64,000 nucleotides of DNA, from the NCBI RefSeq assembly GCF_900104525.1, contig NZ_LT629711.1:3844001-3908000 (forward strand), read 5' to 3'. Positions 33,308 to 42,333 of this stretch are shown in pieces. The notes under the pieces were generated by a model. That model was not told the origin of the DNA, searched no databases, and saw nothing but the letters and a program-made list of their open reading frames with translations. Within the stretch, counting starts at the first letter, position 1; each line of letters starts with the position of its first letter. The position numbers were made by a program, and so were the translations under genes. Source of the DNA: Pedococcus dokdonensis. Lineage in GTDB: Bacteria > Actinomycetota > Actinomycetes > Actinomycetales > Dermatophilaceae.

Positions 33308-35796
33308 CCGCCGTGGAGGACCGCCCGAAGACCGAGATCGGGGCGGCACGCAAGCGCAAGGAGGACCAGCGCCTCATCACCGGACGCACGAAGTGGACCG
33401 ACAACATCCAGCTCACCGGCATGCAGCACCTCGCCATGGTGCGCAGCCCGTTCGCCCACGCCACCATCACCGGGATCGACGTCTCGGCAGCGAAGCAGGC
33501 GCCGGGCGTCCTCGCCGTCCTGACCGGTGAGGACCTGAAGGACATCCAGGGCGGCATGGCGAACGCCTGGCCGATCGTGGAGGACCAGAAGGCGCCGGTC
33601 CACCCGGCCATCGCGGTGGACCACGTGGCGTTCGCCGGCGAGATCGTCGCCGTCGTGATCGCCCGCACGGCGGTTGCCGCCCGCGACGCCGCAGAGCTCG
33701 TCGACGTGGACTACGACGAGCTTCCCCCCGTGCTCGACCTGCGGGAGGCCGCCAAGGACACCGTCCTGGCCCACCCCGACCTGGGCACCAACAAGAGTGC
33801 CTTCTGGCAGTTCGACTCGGCCGGTGCCGGCACCGGCAGCTCCATCGACGACGCGATCGACGCCGCGCGGGCCGACGGGATCGTCATCGAGCGCGAGTAC
33901 CGCCAGCAGCGGCTGATCCCCGCGTTCATGGAGCCCCGCTCGGTCGTGTGCGACCCGACCGGAGAGCAGCTGACCATCTGGACCGCCACCCAGGTGCCGC
34001 ACTTCGTGCGCATCTTCACCGCCCTGGTGCTCGGCATCCCCGAGAGCAAGATCCGGGTGATCGCCCCGGACGTGGGGGGTGGCTTCGGTGGCAAGCTCCA
34101 GCACACCCCCGAAGAGGTCCTCACGGTCCTCGCTGCGCGACACGTGGGCAAGCCGTGCAAGTACACCGAGACCCGCAGCGAGTCGCTCCTGTCGGCTCAC
34201 CACGGGCGCGACCAGTGGCAGAAGCTCACCCTGACCGCGACCAAGGACGGCACGGTCACCGGGCTCAAGGTCGACCTGCTGGCCGACATGGGGGCCTACC
34301 TCGGGCTGGTCACGTCCGGCATACCGGTGCTCGGCGCGTTCATGTTCAACGCGATCTACAAGTTCCCCGCCTACCAGTTCAACTGCACCAACCTGTTCAC
34401 CAACAAGACGTGGACCGACGCCTACCGCGGCGCCGGGCGGCCGGAGGCGACCTACGCCATCGAGCGGCTGATGGACGAGCTGGCCGTCGAGGTCGGGGTC
34501 GACCCCCTGGAGATCAGGGAGAAGAACTGGATCAAGCACGAGGAGTTCCCGTTCACCACGGTGGCCGGGATGACCTACGACTCGGGCAACTACGAGGCCG
34601 CGACCGCGCGGGCGCGAGAGCTCTTCGACTACGACGGGCTGCGGCGCGAGCAGCAGGAGCGTCGCGACCGCAAGGACCCGGTCCAGCTGGGCATCGGTAT
34701 CTCGACATTCACCGAGATGTGCGGTCTCGCGCCGTCCCGGGTCCTCGGAGCCCTGCGCTACGCCGCAGGCGGGTGGGAGCACGCGACGGTGCGGATGCTG
34801 CCCACCGGCAAGGTCGAGGTGGTCACCGGCACCTCGCCCCACGGCCAGGGCCACGAGACGGTCTGGAGCCAGATCATCGCCGACAAGCTCGGGGTCCCGT
34901 TCGAGGACGTCGAGGTGCTGCACGGCGACACCCAGATCGCCAGCCGCGGACTCGACACCTACGGCTCGCGGTCGCTGGTCGTCGGTGGGCAGGCCCTCGT
35001 GATGGCGGCCGACCGGGTGATCGAGAAGGCCAAGCCCCATGCCGCGCACCTGCTCGAGGTGTCGGTCGAGGACATCGAGTTCTCCGGTGGCCAGTTCAAG
35101 GTCAAGGGCACGGACAACGGCAAGGCGATGGCCGAGGTGGTCTGGGCGGCCTTCGCGTCGCACGACCTGGCCGAGGGGCTCGAGCCCACGCTGGACGCCG
35201 ACGCCACCTACGACCCGGTGGACTTCTCCTTCCCCCACGGCACCCACCTGTGCGCCATGGAGGTCGACACCGAGACCGGTCAGGTGACGATGCGCAAGTA
35301 CGTGTGCGTCGACGACATCGGCAACATCATGAACCCGCTCATCGTCGAGGGGCAGGTGCATGGCGGGCTCGTGCAGGGCATCGCCCAGGCACTCTGGGAG
35401 GAGGCGGTCTACGACGACCAGGGCACCCTGGTGTCGGGTTCGTTCGTCGACTACACGCTGCCCACGGCCGCAGACACGATCTCGTTCGTCACCGACAACA
35501 CCGTCTCCCCGTCGACGACGAACGACCTCGGGGCCAAGGGGGTCGGCGAGGCGGGCTGCATCGCCTCCACCCCGGCTGTCGTCAACGCCGTCGTCGACGC
35601 GCTGCGGCCGATGGGGATCAACGACATCCGGATGCCGTGCACCCCGGAGCGGGTCTGGCGGGCGATCCAGTCCGCCGGCGCGAACCAATCCGACGCCACC
35701 ACCGGTGACGCCCAGCCGCACTTCGACGCGGCGGCCCCCAACCAGGACGAGCCGGGCGGTCCAGCCGGCACCGCGACGAACGGAGCAGACCAGTGA
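33304..35796 (+). CDS. coxL: Form II CO dehydrogenase-like large subunit (Mo-MCD)
   Basis: An 830-residue molybdopterin subunit of the xanthine oxidase family. The cofactor loop VGGGFGGK is near residue 258 and the catalytic Glu is in KGVGEAGC (Glu749). The active-site signature is AYRGAGR at residues 373-379, which marks form II enzymes; true CO-oxidising form I enzymes have AYXCSFR with the Cys that holds copper. Here the Cys is absent, so CO oxidation should not be assumed and the substrate is unknown. The tail after residue 790 is Pro/Ala/Asp-rich. It overlaps coxS and coxM by four bases each. Confidence 0.93.
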   Translation: MTAVEDRPKTEIGAARKRKEDQRLITGRTKWTDNIQLTGMQHLAMVRSPFAHATITGIDVSAAKQAPGVLAVLTGEDLKDIQGGMANAWPIVEDQKAPVHPAIAVDHVAFAGEIVAVVIARTAVAARDAAELVDVDYDELPPVLDLREAAKDTVLAHPDLGTNKSAFWQFDSAGAGTGSSIDDAIDAARADGIVIEREYRQQRLIPAFMEPRSVVCDPTGEQLTIWTATQVPHFVRIFTALVLGIPESKIRVIAPDVGGGFGGKLQHTPEEVLTVLAARHVGKPCKYTETRSESLLSAHHGRDQWQKLTLTATKDGTVTGLKVDLLADMGAYLGLVTSGIPVLGAFMFNAIYKFPAYQFNCTNLFTNKTWTDAYRGAGRPEATYAIERLMDELAVEVGVDPLEIREKNWIKHEEFPFTTVAGMTYDSGNYEAATARARELFDYDGLRREQQERRDRKDPVQLGIGISTFTEMCGLAPSRVLGALRYAAGGWEHATVRMLPTGKVEVVTGTSPHGQGHETVWSQIIADKLGVPFEDVEVLHGDTQIASRGLDTYGSRSLVVGGQALVMAADRVIEKAKPHAAHLLEVSVEDIEFSGGQFKVKGTDNGKAMAEVVWAAFASHDLAEGLEPTLDADATYDPVDFSFPHGTHLCAMEVDTETGQVTMRKYVCVDDIGNIMNPLIVEGQVHGGLVQGIAQALWEEAVYDDQGTLVSGSFVDYTLPTAADTISFVTDNTVSPSTTNDLGAKGVGEAGCIASTPAVVNAVVDALRPMGINDIRMPCTPERVWRAIQSAGANQSDATTGDAQPHFDAAAPNQDEPGGPAGTATNGADQ

Positions 35797-36647
35797 TCCC
35801 CGCAGCGTTCGACTACGTCGCGCCCACCTCTGTCGCCGACGCGCTCGCCGCCATGGCGGAGGCCGGTGACGAGGGCAAGGTGCTGGCCGGCGGGCAGAGC
35901 CTGCTGCCGATCCTGCGGATGCGGCTCAACGCCCCGGAGAAGGTCATCGACCTCGGCCGGATCGAGGAGCTCAAGGGAGTGTCCGAGGACGGCGACCACG
36001 TGGTGATCGGTGCGATGACCACGTATGCCGACGTGCTGGCGAGCGACCTCGTGCGTCAGCACGCGGGGGTGCTCACCGACGCGATCGCCGAGGTGGCCGA
36101 CCCGCAGATCCGGCACCGTGGCACGGTCGGTGGCGCCCTGGTCCACGCCGACCCCGCCGGTGACGTCGGGGCGCCGGCCCTCGCGCTCGACACCGAGTTC
36201 GTCATCACCGGCAGCGGTGGTGAGCGACGGGTCGCCGCCGCCGACTTCTTCCAGGACCTCTTCGAGACGGCCGTGGGAGAGGGTGAGCTGCTCACCGCCA
36301 TCCGGATCCCGAAGCACACCGGATGGGGGCACCGCTACGAGAAGTTCGTCAGGGTGTCCCACCAGTGGTCGATCGTCGCGGTCGCGGCGACGGTCCGGGT
36401 CGACGGCGGCAGCATCGCCGAGGCGCGGATCGGCCTGACCAACATGGGCTCGACCCCGCTGCGGGCCACGAGCGTCGAGCAGGCTCTCGTGGGTGCGTCG
36501 GCGACGGACGAAGCAGTCCGCGCGGCGTGTGCCGCCGCGGCCGACGGCACCAACCCGCCGTCGGACCTCAACGGTGACGCCGACTACCGCAAGCACCTGG
36601 CGACGGTGCTGACCCGGCGAGCCGTCCTGGCCGCGGCAGGCGGGTGA
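35793..36647 (+). CDS. coxM: CO dehydrogenase-type medium subunit, FAD-binding
   Basis: The 284-residue FAD subunit that passes electrons from the iron-sulfur subunit to a quinone or other acceptor. The FAD-binding motifs are AGGQSLLP near residues 32-39 and TVGGALVHADPAGD near 111-124, followed by a C-terminal domain with LTNMGSTPLRA. GTG 35793 overlaps the coxL stop. The following gene starts only four bases after its stop. Confidence 0.93.
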   Translation: MIPAAFDYVAPTSVADALAAMAEAGDEGKVLAGGQSLLPILRMRLNAPEKVIDLGRIEELKGVSEDGDHVVIGAMTTYADVLASDLVRQHAGVLTDAIAEVADPQIRHRGTVGGALVHADPAGDVGAPALALDTEFVITGSGGERRVAAADFFQDLFETAVGEGELLTAIRIPKHTGWGHRYEKFVRVSHQWSIVAVAATVRVDGGSIAEARIGLTNMGSTPLRATSVEQALVGASATDEAVRAACAAAADGTNPPSDLNGDADYRKHLATVLTRRAVLAAAGG

Positions 36648-36651
36648 GCCC

Positions 36652-37491
36652 GTGGAGCTGAACCACTCCTTCACCGTGCCCGCGGACGTCGCGACCACCT
36701 GGGCGACCTTCATGGACCTGCCCCTGGTCGGCGGCTGCTTCCCCGGCGCCACCGTCACGGAGGTGACGGAGGAGGGCTTCGCGGGCACGGTGAAGGTCAA
36801 GCTCGGCCCGATCGCGCTGGTCTACTCGGGCACCGGGTCCTTCCTCGAGCGCGACGACACTGCGCACCGGGCCGTGATCGAGGCCAAGGGCAAGGACAAG
36901 CGGGGCAACGGCACGGCCGGGGCCACCGTCACGATCCAGCTCTCCGAGGCGGGTGCCGGCTCGACCCGCGCCGACGTGCAGACCGACCTGGCGGTGACCG
37001 GCAAGCCGGCGCAGTTCGGCCGGGGCGTCATGCAGGACGTCTCCGACAAGCTGCTCGGCCAGTTCATCGCGTGCATCGAGGGCAAGATCGGCGACGCCAC
37101 CCCGGTCGCAGGCCCCGCGCGGCCCGAGGGGGCCGAGGGCCCGGTCTCCCAGGCGCCGGGCGGCGACCCGGCCGGGAAAGCGGGCGATGGGCCGGTTTCC
37201 GAGGCTGCCCCGGCCGACGTCGTCCCGCCCGGGGACGCTGCTCCGACGCCGGCTCCCGCCGTCGCCGAGGCGCCGCCCGCCCCGGCCGCACCGCCTCCCG
37301 CCCCGGCCGCACCGCCTCCCGCCGCAGCGGCGCCACCACCTCGGTCGGTCCCGGCGGCGAAGCAGGACGACGCCCTCGACCTGGGGTCCACCGTCCTCCC
37401 GGTCCTGCTGAAGTCCTACGGCAAGCAGGTCGCGATCGGCGTCGTGGTCGTCGTCGCGGTGATCGTGATCTGGCGGGCGATGAGCGGCTGA
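36652..37491 (+). CDS. coxG: CoxG-like SRPBCC protein with C-terminal membrane anchor
   Basis: A 279-residue protein with an N-terminal CoxG/SRPBCC domain (residues 1 to about 145, with PLVGGCFPGATV and the KVKLGPIALVYSGTG block), a disordered Pro/Ala-rich linker (about 150-235) and a hydrophobic helix near the end (IGVVVVVAVIVIWRAM). CoxG recruits CO dehydrogenase to the membrane in Afipia (Oligotropha), and recent work on a mycobacterial homologue shows it binds menaquinone. That fits electron delivery to the respiratory chain here. GTG 36652 follows coxM by four bases. It is the last gene of the run; a long hairpin follows. Confidence 0.85.
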   Translation: MELNHSFTVPADVATTWATFMDLPLVGGCFPGATVTEVTEEGFAGTVKVKLGPIALVYSGTGSFLERDDTAHRAVIEAKGKDKRGNGTAGATVTIQLSEAGAGSTRADVQTDLAVTGKPAQFGRGVMQDVSDKLLGQFIACIEGKIGDATPVAGPARPEGAEGPVSQAPGGDPAGKAGDGPVSEAAPADVVPPGDAAPTPAPAVAEAPPAPAAPPPAPAAPPPAAAAPPPRSVPAAKQDDALDLGSTVLPVLLKSYGKQVAIGVVVVVAVIVIWRAMSG

Positions 37492-37536
37492 GCCGGCCAC
37501 CCGGCATACCGGCGCCACCCGTCCCGCCACCCCTCG

Positions 37537-37604
37537 CAAAACGGCGGTTGCGCGCACTTCCGCCCAGCAACAGCTGGGCGGAAGGCGACGCAACCGCCGT
37601 TTTG
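37537..37604. repeat. Long composite palindrome after coxG
   Basis: Outer arms CAAAACGGCGGTTGCG (37537-37552) and its complement (37589-37604) enclose inner arms CTTCCGCCCAGC / GCTGGGCGGAAG (37557-37584) with loop AACA. It ends in TTTTG and may serve as a terminator for the cox-type cluster. The outer arm resembles the arm of the repeat family at 28389 and 42334 (GCAAAA, GGCG, GTT, GCG in the same order). Confidence 0.85.
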
Positions 37605-37788
37605 TCGTCAGCACCGGGCGCCGACCCGCCCAAACGGATGAGGACCGGGTCATCCGGTCATGTGGACCTGCGGTGACCTACCCTGAAAGTGAACGGCGGC
37701 GTGGAAGGGTGACCGGCTAGGCGCCACCCTGAGCGCCATCCCACCGCCGCGGCCCCGCGGCACCCTGCCAGCACAGGAGCGCGCCACG
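37605..37788 (+). other. Intergenic region before aroQ
   Basis: With the hairpin above, this is a gap of about 300 bases. An AT-richer patch around 37640-37700 holds a possible -10-like TACCCT (37679-37684). No gene, repeat or strong operator is evident. Confidence 0.4.
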
Positions 37789-38241
37789 ATGAGCGAGCCG
37801 CAGACCGTCGTCGTCCTCAACGGACCGAACCTCAACCTGCTCGGCGAGCGCGAGCCGGAGGTGTACGGCTCCGACACCCTCGCCGAGATCGAGGCACTGT
37901 GCCGCAAGGCCGCCGGCCTGGCCGGGCTGGAGATCGACTTCCGCCAGAGCAACCACGAGGGTGCCCTGATCGACGCCATCCACGAGGCCCGCAAGACGGC
38001 CGTGGGCATCGTCATCAACGCCGGTGCCTACACGCACACCTCGATCGCACTGCGCGACGCCCTGGCCGCCGTGAGCCTGCCGGTCTTCGAGGTGCACCTC
38101 ACGAACGTGCACGCCCGCGAGGAGTTCCGGCACCACTCCTACCTGTCGGCGGTGTCCGACGGCGTGATCATGGGCTGTGGCCCGAGCGGCTACGCCTACG
38201 CGATCGCCCGCATCTCCGAGCTGATCGACGACCGCCACTGA
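37789..38241 (+). CDS. aroQ: 3-dehydroquinate dehydratase, type II
   Basis: A 150-residue type II dehydroquinase of the shikimate pathway. The N-terminal motif [18 protein letters not shown] contains the flexible loop with the catalytic Arg and Tyr; [16 protein letters not shown] and [20 protein letters not shown] carry the other active-site residues including the catalytic His. The length is standard. It is apart from other aro genes, and a gene for glutaryl-CoA dehydrogenase follows 37 bases downstream. Confidence 0.95.
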   Translation: MSEPQTVVVLNGPNLNLLGEREPEVYGSDTLAEIEALCRKAAGLAGLEIDFRQSNHEGALIDAIHEARKTAVGIVINAGAYTHTSIALRDALAAVSLPVFEVHLTNVHAREEFRHHSYLSAVSDGVIMGCGPSGYAYAIARISELIDDRH

Positions 38242-38278
38242 GCCACCGGGGACTGCGTCCCCTGCAAGACTGCGGGGC

Positions 38279-39466
38279 ATGACCCCTACGCCCCTCGACC
38301 CGATGGACCTCGCGGGCATCGACGACCTGCTCTCCGACGAGGAGAAGGCGGTCCGCGGCACCGTCCGCACGTTCCTGGACCGGCGCGTGGAGCCGTTCGT
38401 CGCCGACTGGTTCGAGCGCGGTGAGGTCGACGACGTCCGGGGACTGACCCAGGAGCTGGGCGCCCTCGGCCTGCTCGGGATGCACCTCGAGGGCTACGGC
38501 TGCGCGGGCATGAGCGCCGTCGACTACGGGCTCGCGTGCCTGGAGCTCGAGGCGACCGACTCCGGCATCCGCAGCCTGGTGTCGGTGCAGGGGTCGCTGG
38601 CGATGTTCGCGATCCACCGCTGGGGCACCGAGGAGCACAAGCAGCGCTGGCTGCCGCTGATGGCGACCGGGGAGGCGATCGGCTGCTTCGGGCTGACCGA
38701 GCCGGACCACGGCTCCGACCCCGCCTCGATGCGCACGAGGGCCCGCCGGGACGGCGACGACTGGGTGCTGGACGGGTCGAAGATGTGGATCACCAACGGC
38801 TCGATCGCCGATGTCGCGGTGGTCTGGGCCAATGCCGGTGAGGAGCACGGCGGGATCCGCGGCTTCGTGGTGCCGACCGACACCGCTGGCTTCTCGGCCC
38901 CGGAGATCAAGCACAAGCTGTCGTTGCGTGCGTCGGTGACCAGCGAGCTGGTGCTCGACGGCGTGCGGCTGCCGGCGGAGGCGGTGTTCCCGGAGGTCCG
39001 CGGTCTGAAGGGGCCGCTCTCGTGCCTGTCCGAGGCCCGCTACGGCATCGTCTGGGGGTCGCTCGGTGCGGCTCGCTCCAGCCTCGACACCGCACGCCGC
39101 TACTCGATCGAGCGCGAGCAGTTCGGGCGGCCGCTGGCCGGCTTCCAGCTCACCCAGCAGAAGCTCGCCGACATGGCCCTCGAGCTGGTCAAGGGCCAGC
39201 TGCTGGCGCTGCACCTCGGCCGCCGCAAGGACGCCGGCACCCTGCGGCCCGAGCAGGTCAGCCTCGGCAAGCTGAACAACATCCGCGAGGCGATCGAGAT
39301 CTGCCGCACCTCCCGAACCATCTTGGGCGCCAACGGGATCAGCCTTGAGTACCCCGTCATCCGGCACATGAACAACCTCGAGTCGGTGCTCACCTACGAG
39401 GGCACCGTGGAGATGCACACACTCGTCGTCGGGCAGGCGATGACCGGGCAGCAGGCCTTCCGGTAG
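38279..39466 (+). CDS. Acyl-CoA dehydrogenase, glutaryl-CoA dehydrogenase type
   Basis: A 395-residue FAD acyl-CoA dehydrogenase. The FAD/substrate blocks CFGLTEPDHGSDPASM and WITNGSIADVAVVWA are intact; the catalytic Glu is Glu374 in LTYEGTVEMH, the same place as in glutaryl-CoA dehydrogenase. IRSLVSVQGSL near 95-105 matches the Arg/Ser block that holds the glutaryl carboxylate in GCDH. So decarboxylating oxidation of glutaryl-CoA to crotonyl-CoA is likely, but other branched acyl-CoA substrates are possible. Its stop is followed by a short palindrome. Confidence 0.82.
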   Translation: MTPTPLDPMDLAGIDDLLSDEEKAVRGTVRTFLDRRVEPFVADWFERGEVDDVRGLTQELGALGLLGMHLEGYGCAGMSAVDYGLACLELEATDSGIRSLVSVQGSLAMFAIHRWGTEEHKQRWLPLMATGEAIGCFGLTEPDHGSDPASMRTRARRDGDDWVLDGSKMWITNGSIADVAVVWANAGEEHGGIRGFVVPTDTAGFSAPEIKHKLSLRASVTSELVLDGVRLPAEAVFPEVRGLKGPLSCLSEARYGIVWGSLGAARSSLDTARRYSIEREQFGRPLAGFQLTQQKLADMALELVKGQLLALHLGRRKDAGTLRPEQVSLGKLNNIREAIEICRTSRTILGANGISLEYPVIRHMNNLESVLTYEGTVEMHTLVVGQAMTGQQAFR

Positions 39467-39467
39467 G

Positions 39468-39482
39468 ACCGTGTGACACGGT
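39468..39482. repeat. Short palindrome after the acyl-CoA dehydrogenase gene
   Basis: Perfect inverted repeat ACCGTGT / ACACGGT around one central base, starting one base past the stop codon. It looks like a dimeric regulator site, but position after a gene makes its role unclear. Confidence 0.35.
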
Positions 39483-39541
39483 GCCAGGCGAGCACTCCGG
39501 AATGCCTTCGCGCGGGCCCGGCCGCACGGCATACCCTCGAT

Positions 39542-39571
39542 TTTCGGTGCGGGCTCCCGACCGTGTAGTCT
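39542..39571 (+). promoter_or_regulatory. Possible promoter of the tRNA-Thr/tRNA-Met genes
   Basis: A -35-like TTTCGG (39542-39547) and -10-like TAGTCT (39566-39571) with an 18-base spacer lie 45 bases upstream of tRNA-Thr. Confidence 0.35.
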
Positions 39572-39615
39572 CACCGTCGCACTTCCGCGCGGGTCCGCCC
39601 GCGAGGTCCGTGCCC

Positions 39616-39688
39616 GCCCCCTTAGCTCAGTCGGCAGAGCGTTTCCATGGTAAGGAAAAGGTCGTCGGTTCGATTCCGACAGGGGGCT
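39616..39688 (+). tRNA. tRNA-Thr (GGT)
   Basis: Cloverleaf with acceptor GCCCCCT / AGGGGGC, anticodon stem TTTCC / GGAAA and loop ATGGTAA, giving anticodon GGT, and T-arm GTCGG / CCGAC with TTCGATT. Discriminator T, no encoded CCA. tRNA-Met follows after 32 bases. Confidence 0.95.
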
Positions 39689-39720
39689 CTGGGAAGTTCG
39701 TCGCAAGGCGCACGCCCCAT

Positions 39721-39794
39721 GGCGGGGTAGCTCAGCTGGTTAGAGCGCACGACTCATAATCGTGAGGTCGCGGGATCGAGCCCCGCTCCCGCTA
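39721..39794 (+). tRNA. tRNA-Met (CAT), elongator type
   Basis: Acceptor GGCGGGG pairs with TCCCGCT, with G-U at both ends; anticodon stem CACGA / TCGTG, loop CTCATAA, anticodon CAT at 39755-39757; T-arm GCGGG / CCCGC. The first base pair and D-arm do not fit the initiator. Discriminator A, no CCA. Confidence 0.93.
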
Positions 39795-39804
39795 CAGCCG
39801 CGAT

Positions 39805-39834
39805 TTCAGGATTCACCCTGGACTCGCGTATTCT
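39805..39834 (+). promoter_or_regulatory. Possible rpmG promoter
   Basis: TTCAGG (39805-39810) and TATTCT (39829-39834), 18 bases apart, lie about 90 bases upstream of rpmG, just after tRNA-Met. Confidence 0.45.
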
Positions 39835-39921
39835 GATGCGTCGTTGCCCGTCCCACCTGGGCAGCCCACATTCTGTACGTAAGACAACAGACCACCAGTC
39901 AGTTCGAGAGCAGGTTGCCCC

Positions 39922-40092
39922 GTGGCTAGCAAGAGCGCAGACGTCCGCCCCAAGATCACCTTGGCGTGCGTGGATTGCAAGGAGCGCAACTACATCACCA
40001 AGAAGAACCGTCGGAACAACCCCGACCGCCTGGAGATGAAGAAGTTCTGCCCGCGCGACGGCAAGCACACCGTGCACCGCGAGACCCGCTGA
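39922..40092 (+). CDS. rpmG: 50S ribosomal protein L33
   Basis: A 56-residue L33, with the usual [32 protein letters not shown] core (seen across residues 15-42) and ending HTVHRETR. The N-terminal zinc pair CVDC is intact, but the second pair is reduced to one Cys in FCPRDGKH, where zinc-binding (C+) forms have a second Cys. It is therefore an intermediate three-Cys form. GTG 39922 follows an AGCAGG-like site. Its place before hadA-hadB-murB is a common actinobacterial arrangement, and a terminator separates it from hadA. Confidence 0.95.
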   Translation: MASKSADVRPKITLACVDCKERNYITKKNRRNNPDRLEMKKFCPRDGKHTVHRETR

Positions 40093-40108
40093 CCTGACGC
40101 GCCTCGAC

Positions 40109-40142
40109 AGCCGCCCCGGACGATCCGTCCCGGGCGGCTTTG
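40109..40142 (+). terminator. Terminator after rpmG
   Basis: Stem AGCCGCCCCGGACG / CGTCCCGGGCGGCT with one mismatch and a short loop, followed by TTTG, 17 bases past rpmG. Confidence 0.85.
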
Positions 40143-40176
40143 TCGTCCCTGCGGGGGTGCGCAATAGGGTGGGGCC

Positions 40177-40623
40177 ATGGCCGTGAACGCAGACTTCGCA
40201 GGGCGCAGCTACCCACCCAGTGGCCCGTATCTCGTGGACGCGGCGATGCTCGCGGCGTTCGCCTCCGCGGTGGGCTCCCAGGACCCGGTGCACACCTCGG
40301 CCGAGGCCGCGCAGGCGGCGGGCTACCGCGACGTGATCGCGCCGCCGACCTTCGCGGTGACGATCGCCCAGCAGTGCGACGCCGTGTTCGTCCAGGACCC
40401 CGAGGCCGGCATCGACTACAGCCGCGTGGTGCACGGCGAGCAGCGGTTCGTGCACCACCGCCCGATCACGGCCGGGGACTCGGTGGTCGGCACCCTCACC
40501 GTCGACTCCGTGCGCGAGGCCGGTGGCCACGCGATGGTCACCACCCGCACCGAGCTCACCACCGAGGACGGCGAGGCGCTCTGCACCTCGACCTCCACCA
40601 TCGTCATCCGAGGAGGGGAGTGA
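40177..40623 (+). CDS. hadA: HadA-like (3R)-hydroxyacyl-ACP dehydratase subunit
   Basis: A 148-residue MaoC-like/FAS1 dehydratase-type hotdog protein. HadA is the substrate-binding partner of HadB, which removes water from 3-hydroxyacyl-ACP in fatty-acid elongation in actinobacteria. Seen: the SQDPVHTS and YRDVIAPPTFAVTI blocks and HGEQRFVHHRPITAGD. ATG 40177. hadB follows immediately, after an AGGAGGGG ribosome site inside the hadA end. Confidence 0.85.
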   Translation: MAVNADFAGRSYPPSGPYLVDAAMLAAFASAVGSQDPVHTSAEAAQAAGYRDVIAPPTFAVTIAQQCDAVFVQDPEAGIDYSRVVHGEQRFVHHRPITAGDSVVGTLTVDSVREAGGHAMVTTRTELTTEDGEALCTSTSTIVIRGGE

Positions 40624-40625
40624 CC

Positions 40626-41048
40626 GTGGCTGCGCGCACCCTGGCCCAGGCCACCGCCGGCGACACCATCGGCCCGGTCACCCTGCCCGTCGGCCGCGAG
40701 ACCCTCGTCGCCTACGCGAACGCCTCGGGCGACCAGAACCCGATCCACCAGGACGAGGACTTCGCGAAGTCGGTCGGCCTGCCCGACGTCATCGCCCACG
40801 GCATGTGGACCATGGGCGCGGCCGGTGCGGTCGTCGAGGAGTGGGCCGGCGACGGTGGTCGGGTCGTCGAGTTCGGCACCCGGTTCACCAAGCCCGTGGT
40901 CGTCCCGCAGGGCGGTGGCTCGGTCGAGGTCACGGGGGTGGTGAAGTCCGTCGACGAGCAGACCCGTCGCGCGACCGTCGAGCTGACCGCCACGAGCGAG
41001 GGTGCCAAGGTGCTCGGACGCTGCATCGCCGTCGTCCAGCTCGACTGA
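40626..41048 (+). CDS. hadB: HadB-like (3R)-hydroxyacyl-ACP dehydratase, catalytic subunit
   Basis: A 140-residue R-hydratase-type hotdog protein. The catalytic Asp/His motif is YANASGDQNPIHQDEDFAKSVG (starting near residue 28), with GLPDVIAHGMWTMG completing the site. GTG 40626 is preferred by its distance to AGGAGGGG; GTG 40620, in GTGA overlap with hadA, is the alternative. It forms a heterodimer with HadA in related bacteria. murB follows after 101 bases. Confidence 0.87.
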   Translation: MAARTLAQATAGDTIGPVTLPVGRETLVAYANASGDQNPIHQDEDFAKSVGLPDVIAHGMWTMGAAGAVVEEWAGDGGRVVEFGTRFTKPVVVPQGGGSVEVTGVVKSVDEQTRRATVELTATSEGAKVLGRCIAVVQLD

Positions 41049-41149
41049 CCACCCACCAGCACACACCGAACCCGTCGAAGGGGCCGGTACGTTCGGTCCC
41101 CGCTGCAAGGTCCGGTCCCACCGGCCCCAGTCCAGAGAGAGCGCGCCCG

Positions 41150-42226
41150 ATGCACGAGGAGCACGACGTCCCGCTGGCGTCCCTGACCACGATGCGCGTC
41201 GGTGGGCCGGCTGCCCGACTGGTCACCGCCGAGTCGATCGATGACGTCGTCGACGCGGTGCGCGAGGTCGACGACGCCGACGAGCCGCTGCTCGTGGTCG
41301 GTGGCGGCTCCAACCTGGTCATCGCCGACACCGGCTTCGGCGGCAGTGTCGTGCGGGTCGCCACCGACGGGGTCACCGTCGAGTCCGCCGACCTCTGTGG
41401 CGGCGTGATGGTGCGCGTCGCCGCCGGAGTCGTCTGGGACGAGCTGGTGGCCCGGGCCGTGGCCGAGGGGTGGTCGGGGATCGAGGCGCTGTCGGGCATC
41501 CCCGGCTCCACCGGAGCCACCCCGGTGCAGAACGTCGGCGCCTACGGCCAGGAGGTCGCGCAGACCATCGCCTCGGTCCGGGTCTGGGACCGCACCGAGC
41601 AGCAGGTGCGCACGATCAGCTCGCTGGACTGCGCGTTCACCTACCGCCACTCGGTGTTCAAGGCGTCGTCGCGCTACGTCGTGCTCGACGTGCTGTTCCA
41701 GCTCATCCCGAGCGAGCTGAGCCAACCGGTGGGTTATGCCGACCTGGCCCGGCAGCTCGGCGTCGAGGTGGGGGAGCGGGTGCCGCTCGCCGAGGCCCGC
41801 GAGGCCGTGCTGCAGCAGCGCCGCAACCGGGGGATGGTGCTCGACGAGGCCGACCACGACACCTGGTCGTGCGGGTCGTTCTTCACCAACCCGATCCTGT
41901 CGCCGCAGCGGTTCGAGGCGCTGGAGTCCCGGGCCGCGACCCGGTTCGGGCCGGACGGGCCCACGCCGCCGCGCTTCGCCGACTCCGACGGAAACGTCAA
42001 GACCAGCGCGGCCTGGCTGATCGACCGGGCCGGGTTCGACAAGGGGTTCGCGCTCCCGGGCAGCGGCGCCGCCCTCTCGACCAAGCACACCCTGGCGATC
42101 ACCAACCGCGGCGACGCCACCGCCGCCGATGTCGCCGAGCTGGCCCGCCACCTGCGGGCCGGGGTGCACGACGCCTTCGGGGTGACCCTGGTCAACGAGC
42201 CGGTGTTCGTGGGACACGAGCTGTGA
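41150..42226 (+). CDS. murB: UDP-N-acetylenolpyruvoylglucosamine reductase
   Basis: MurB reduces the enolpyruvyl group to make UDP-MurNAc in peptidoglycan synthesis. The 358-residue flavoprotein shows TTMRVGGPAARLV, the FAD motif VVGGGSNLVIAD, IPGSTGATPVQNVGAYGQEV, YRHSVFK, the catalytic Ser in WSCGSFFTNP and the C-terminal Glu in LVNEPVFVG. ATG 41150 is chosen by match to the usual N-terminus. A palindromic repeat follows, before the convergent add-like gene. Confidence 0.96.
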   Translation: MHEEHDVPLASLTTMRVGGPAARLVTAESIDDVVDAVREVDDADEPLLVVGGGSNLVIADTGFGGSVVRVATDGVTVESADLCGGVMVRVAAGVVWDELVARAVAEGWSGIEALSGIPGSTGATPVQNVGAYGQEVAQTIASVRVWDRTEQQVRTISSLDCAFTYRHSVFKASSRYVVLDVLFQLIPSELSQPVGYADLARQLGVEVGERVPLAEAREAVLQQRRNRGMVLDEADHDTWSCGSFFTNPILSPQRFEALESRAATRFGPDGPTPPRFADSDGNVKTSAAWLIDRAGFDKGFALPGSGAALSTKHTLAITNRGDATAADVAELARHLRAGVHDAFGVTLVNEPVFVGHEL

Positions 42227-42333
42227 GGTCAGGGTCGGCCGCGAGCTCTGACCCACGGGTGGCGCGCGAGCCGTAGGCCCAGCACCGGCAGCAGCTCCAC
42301 CTCAAGAGCCCCCGACCCACCCCGGCCGGTGGT

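Noticed and set aside
33304..35796. A true CO dehydrogenase
   Set aside because: The AYXCSFR signature is replaced by AYRGAGR.
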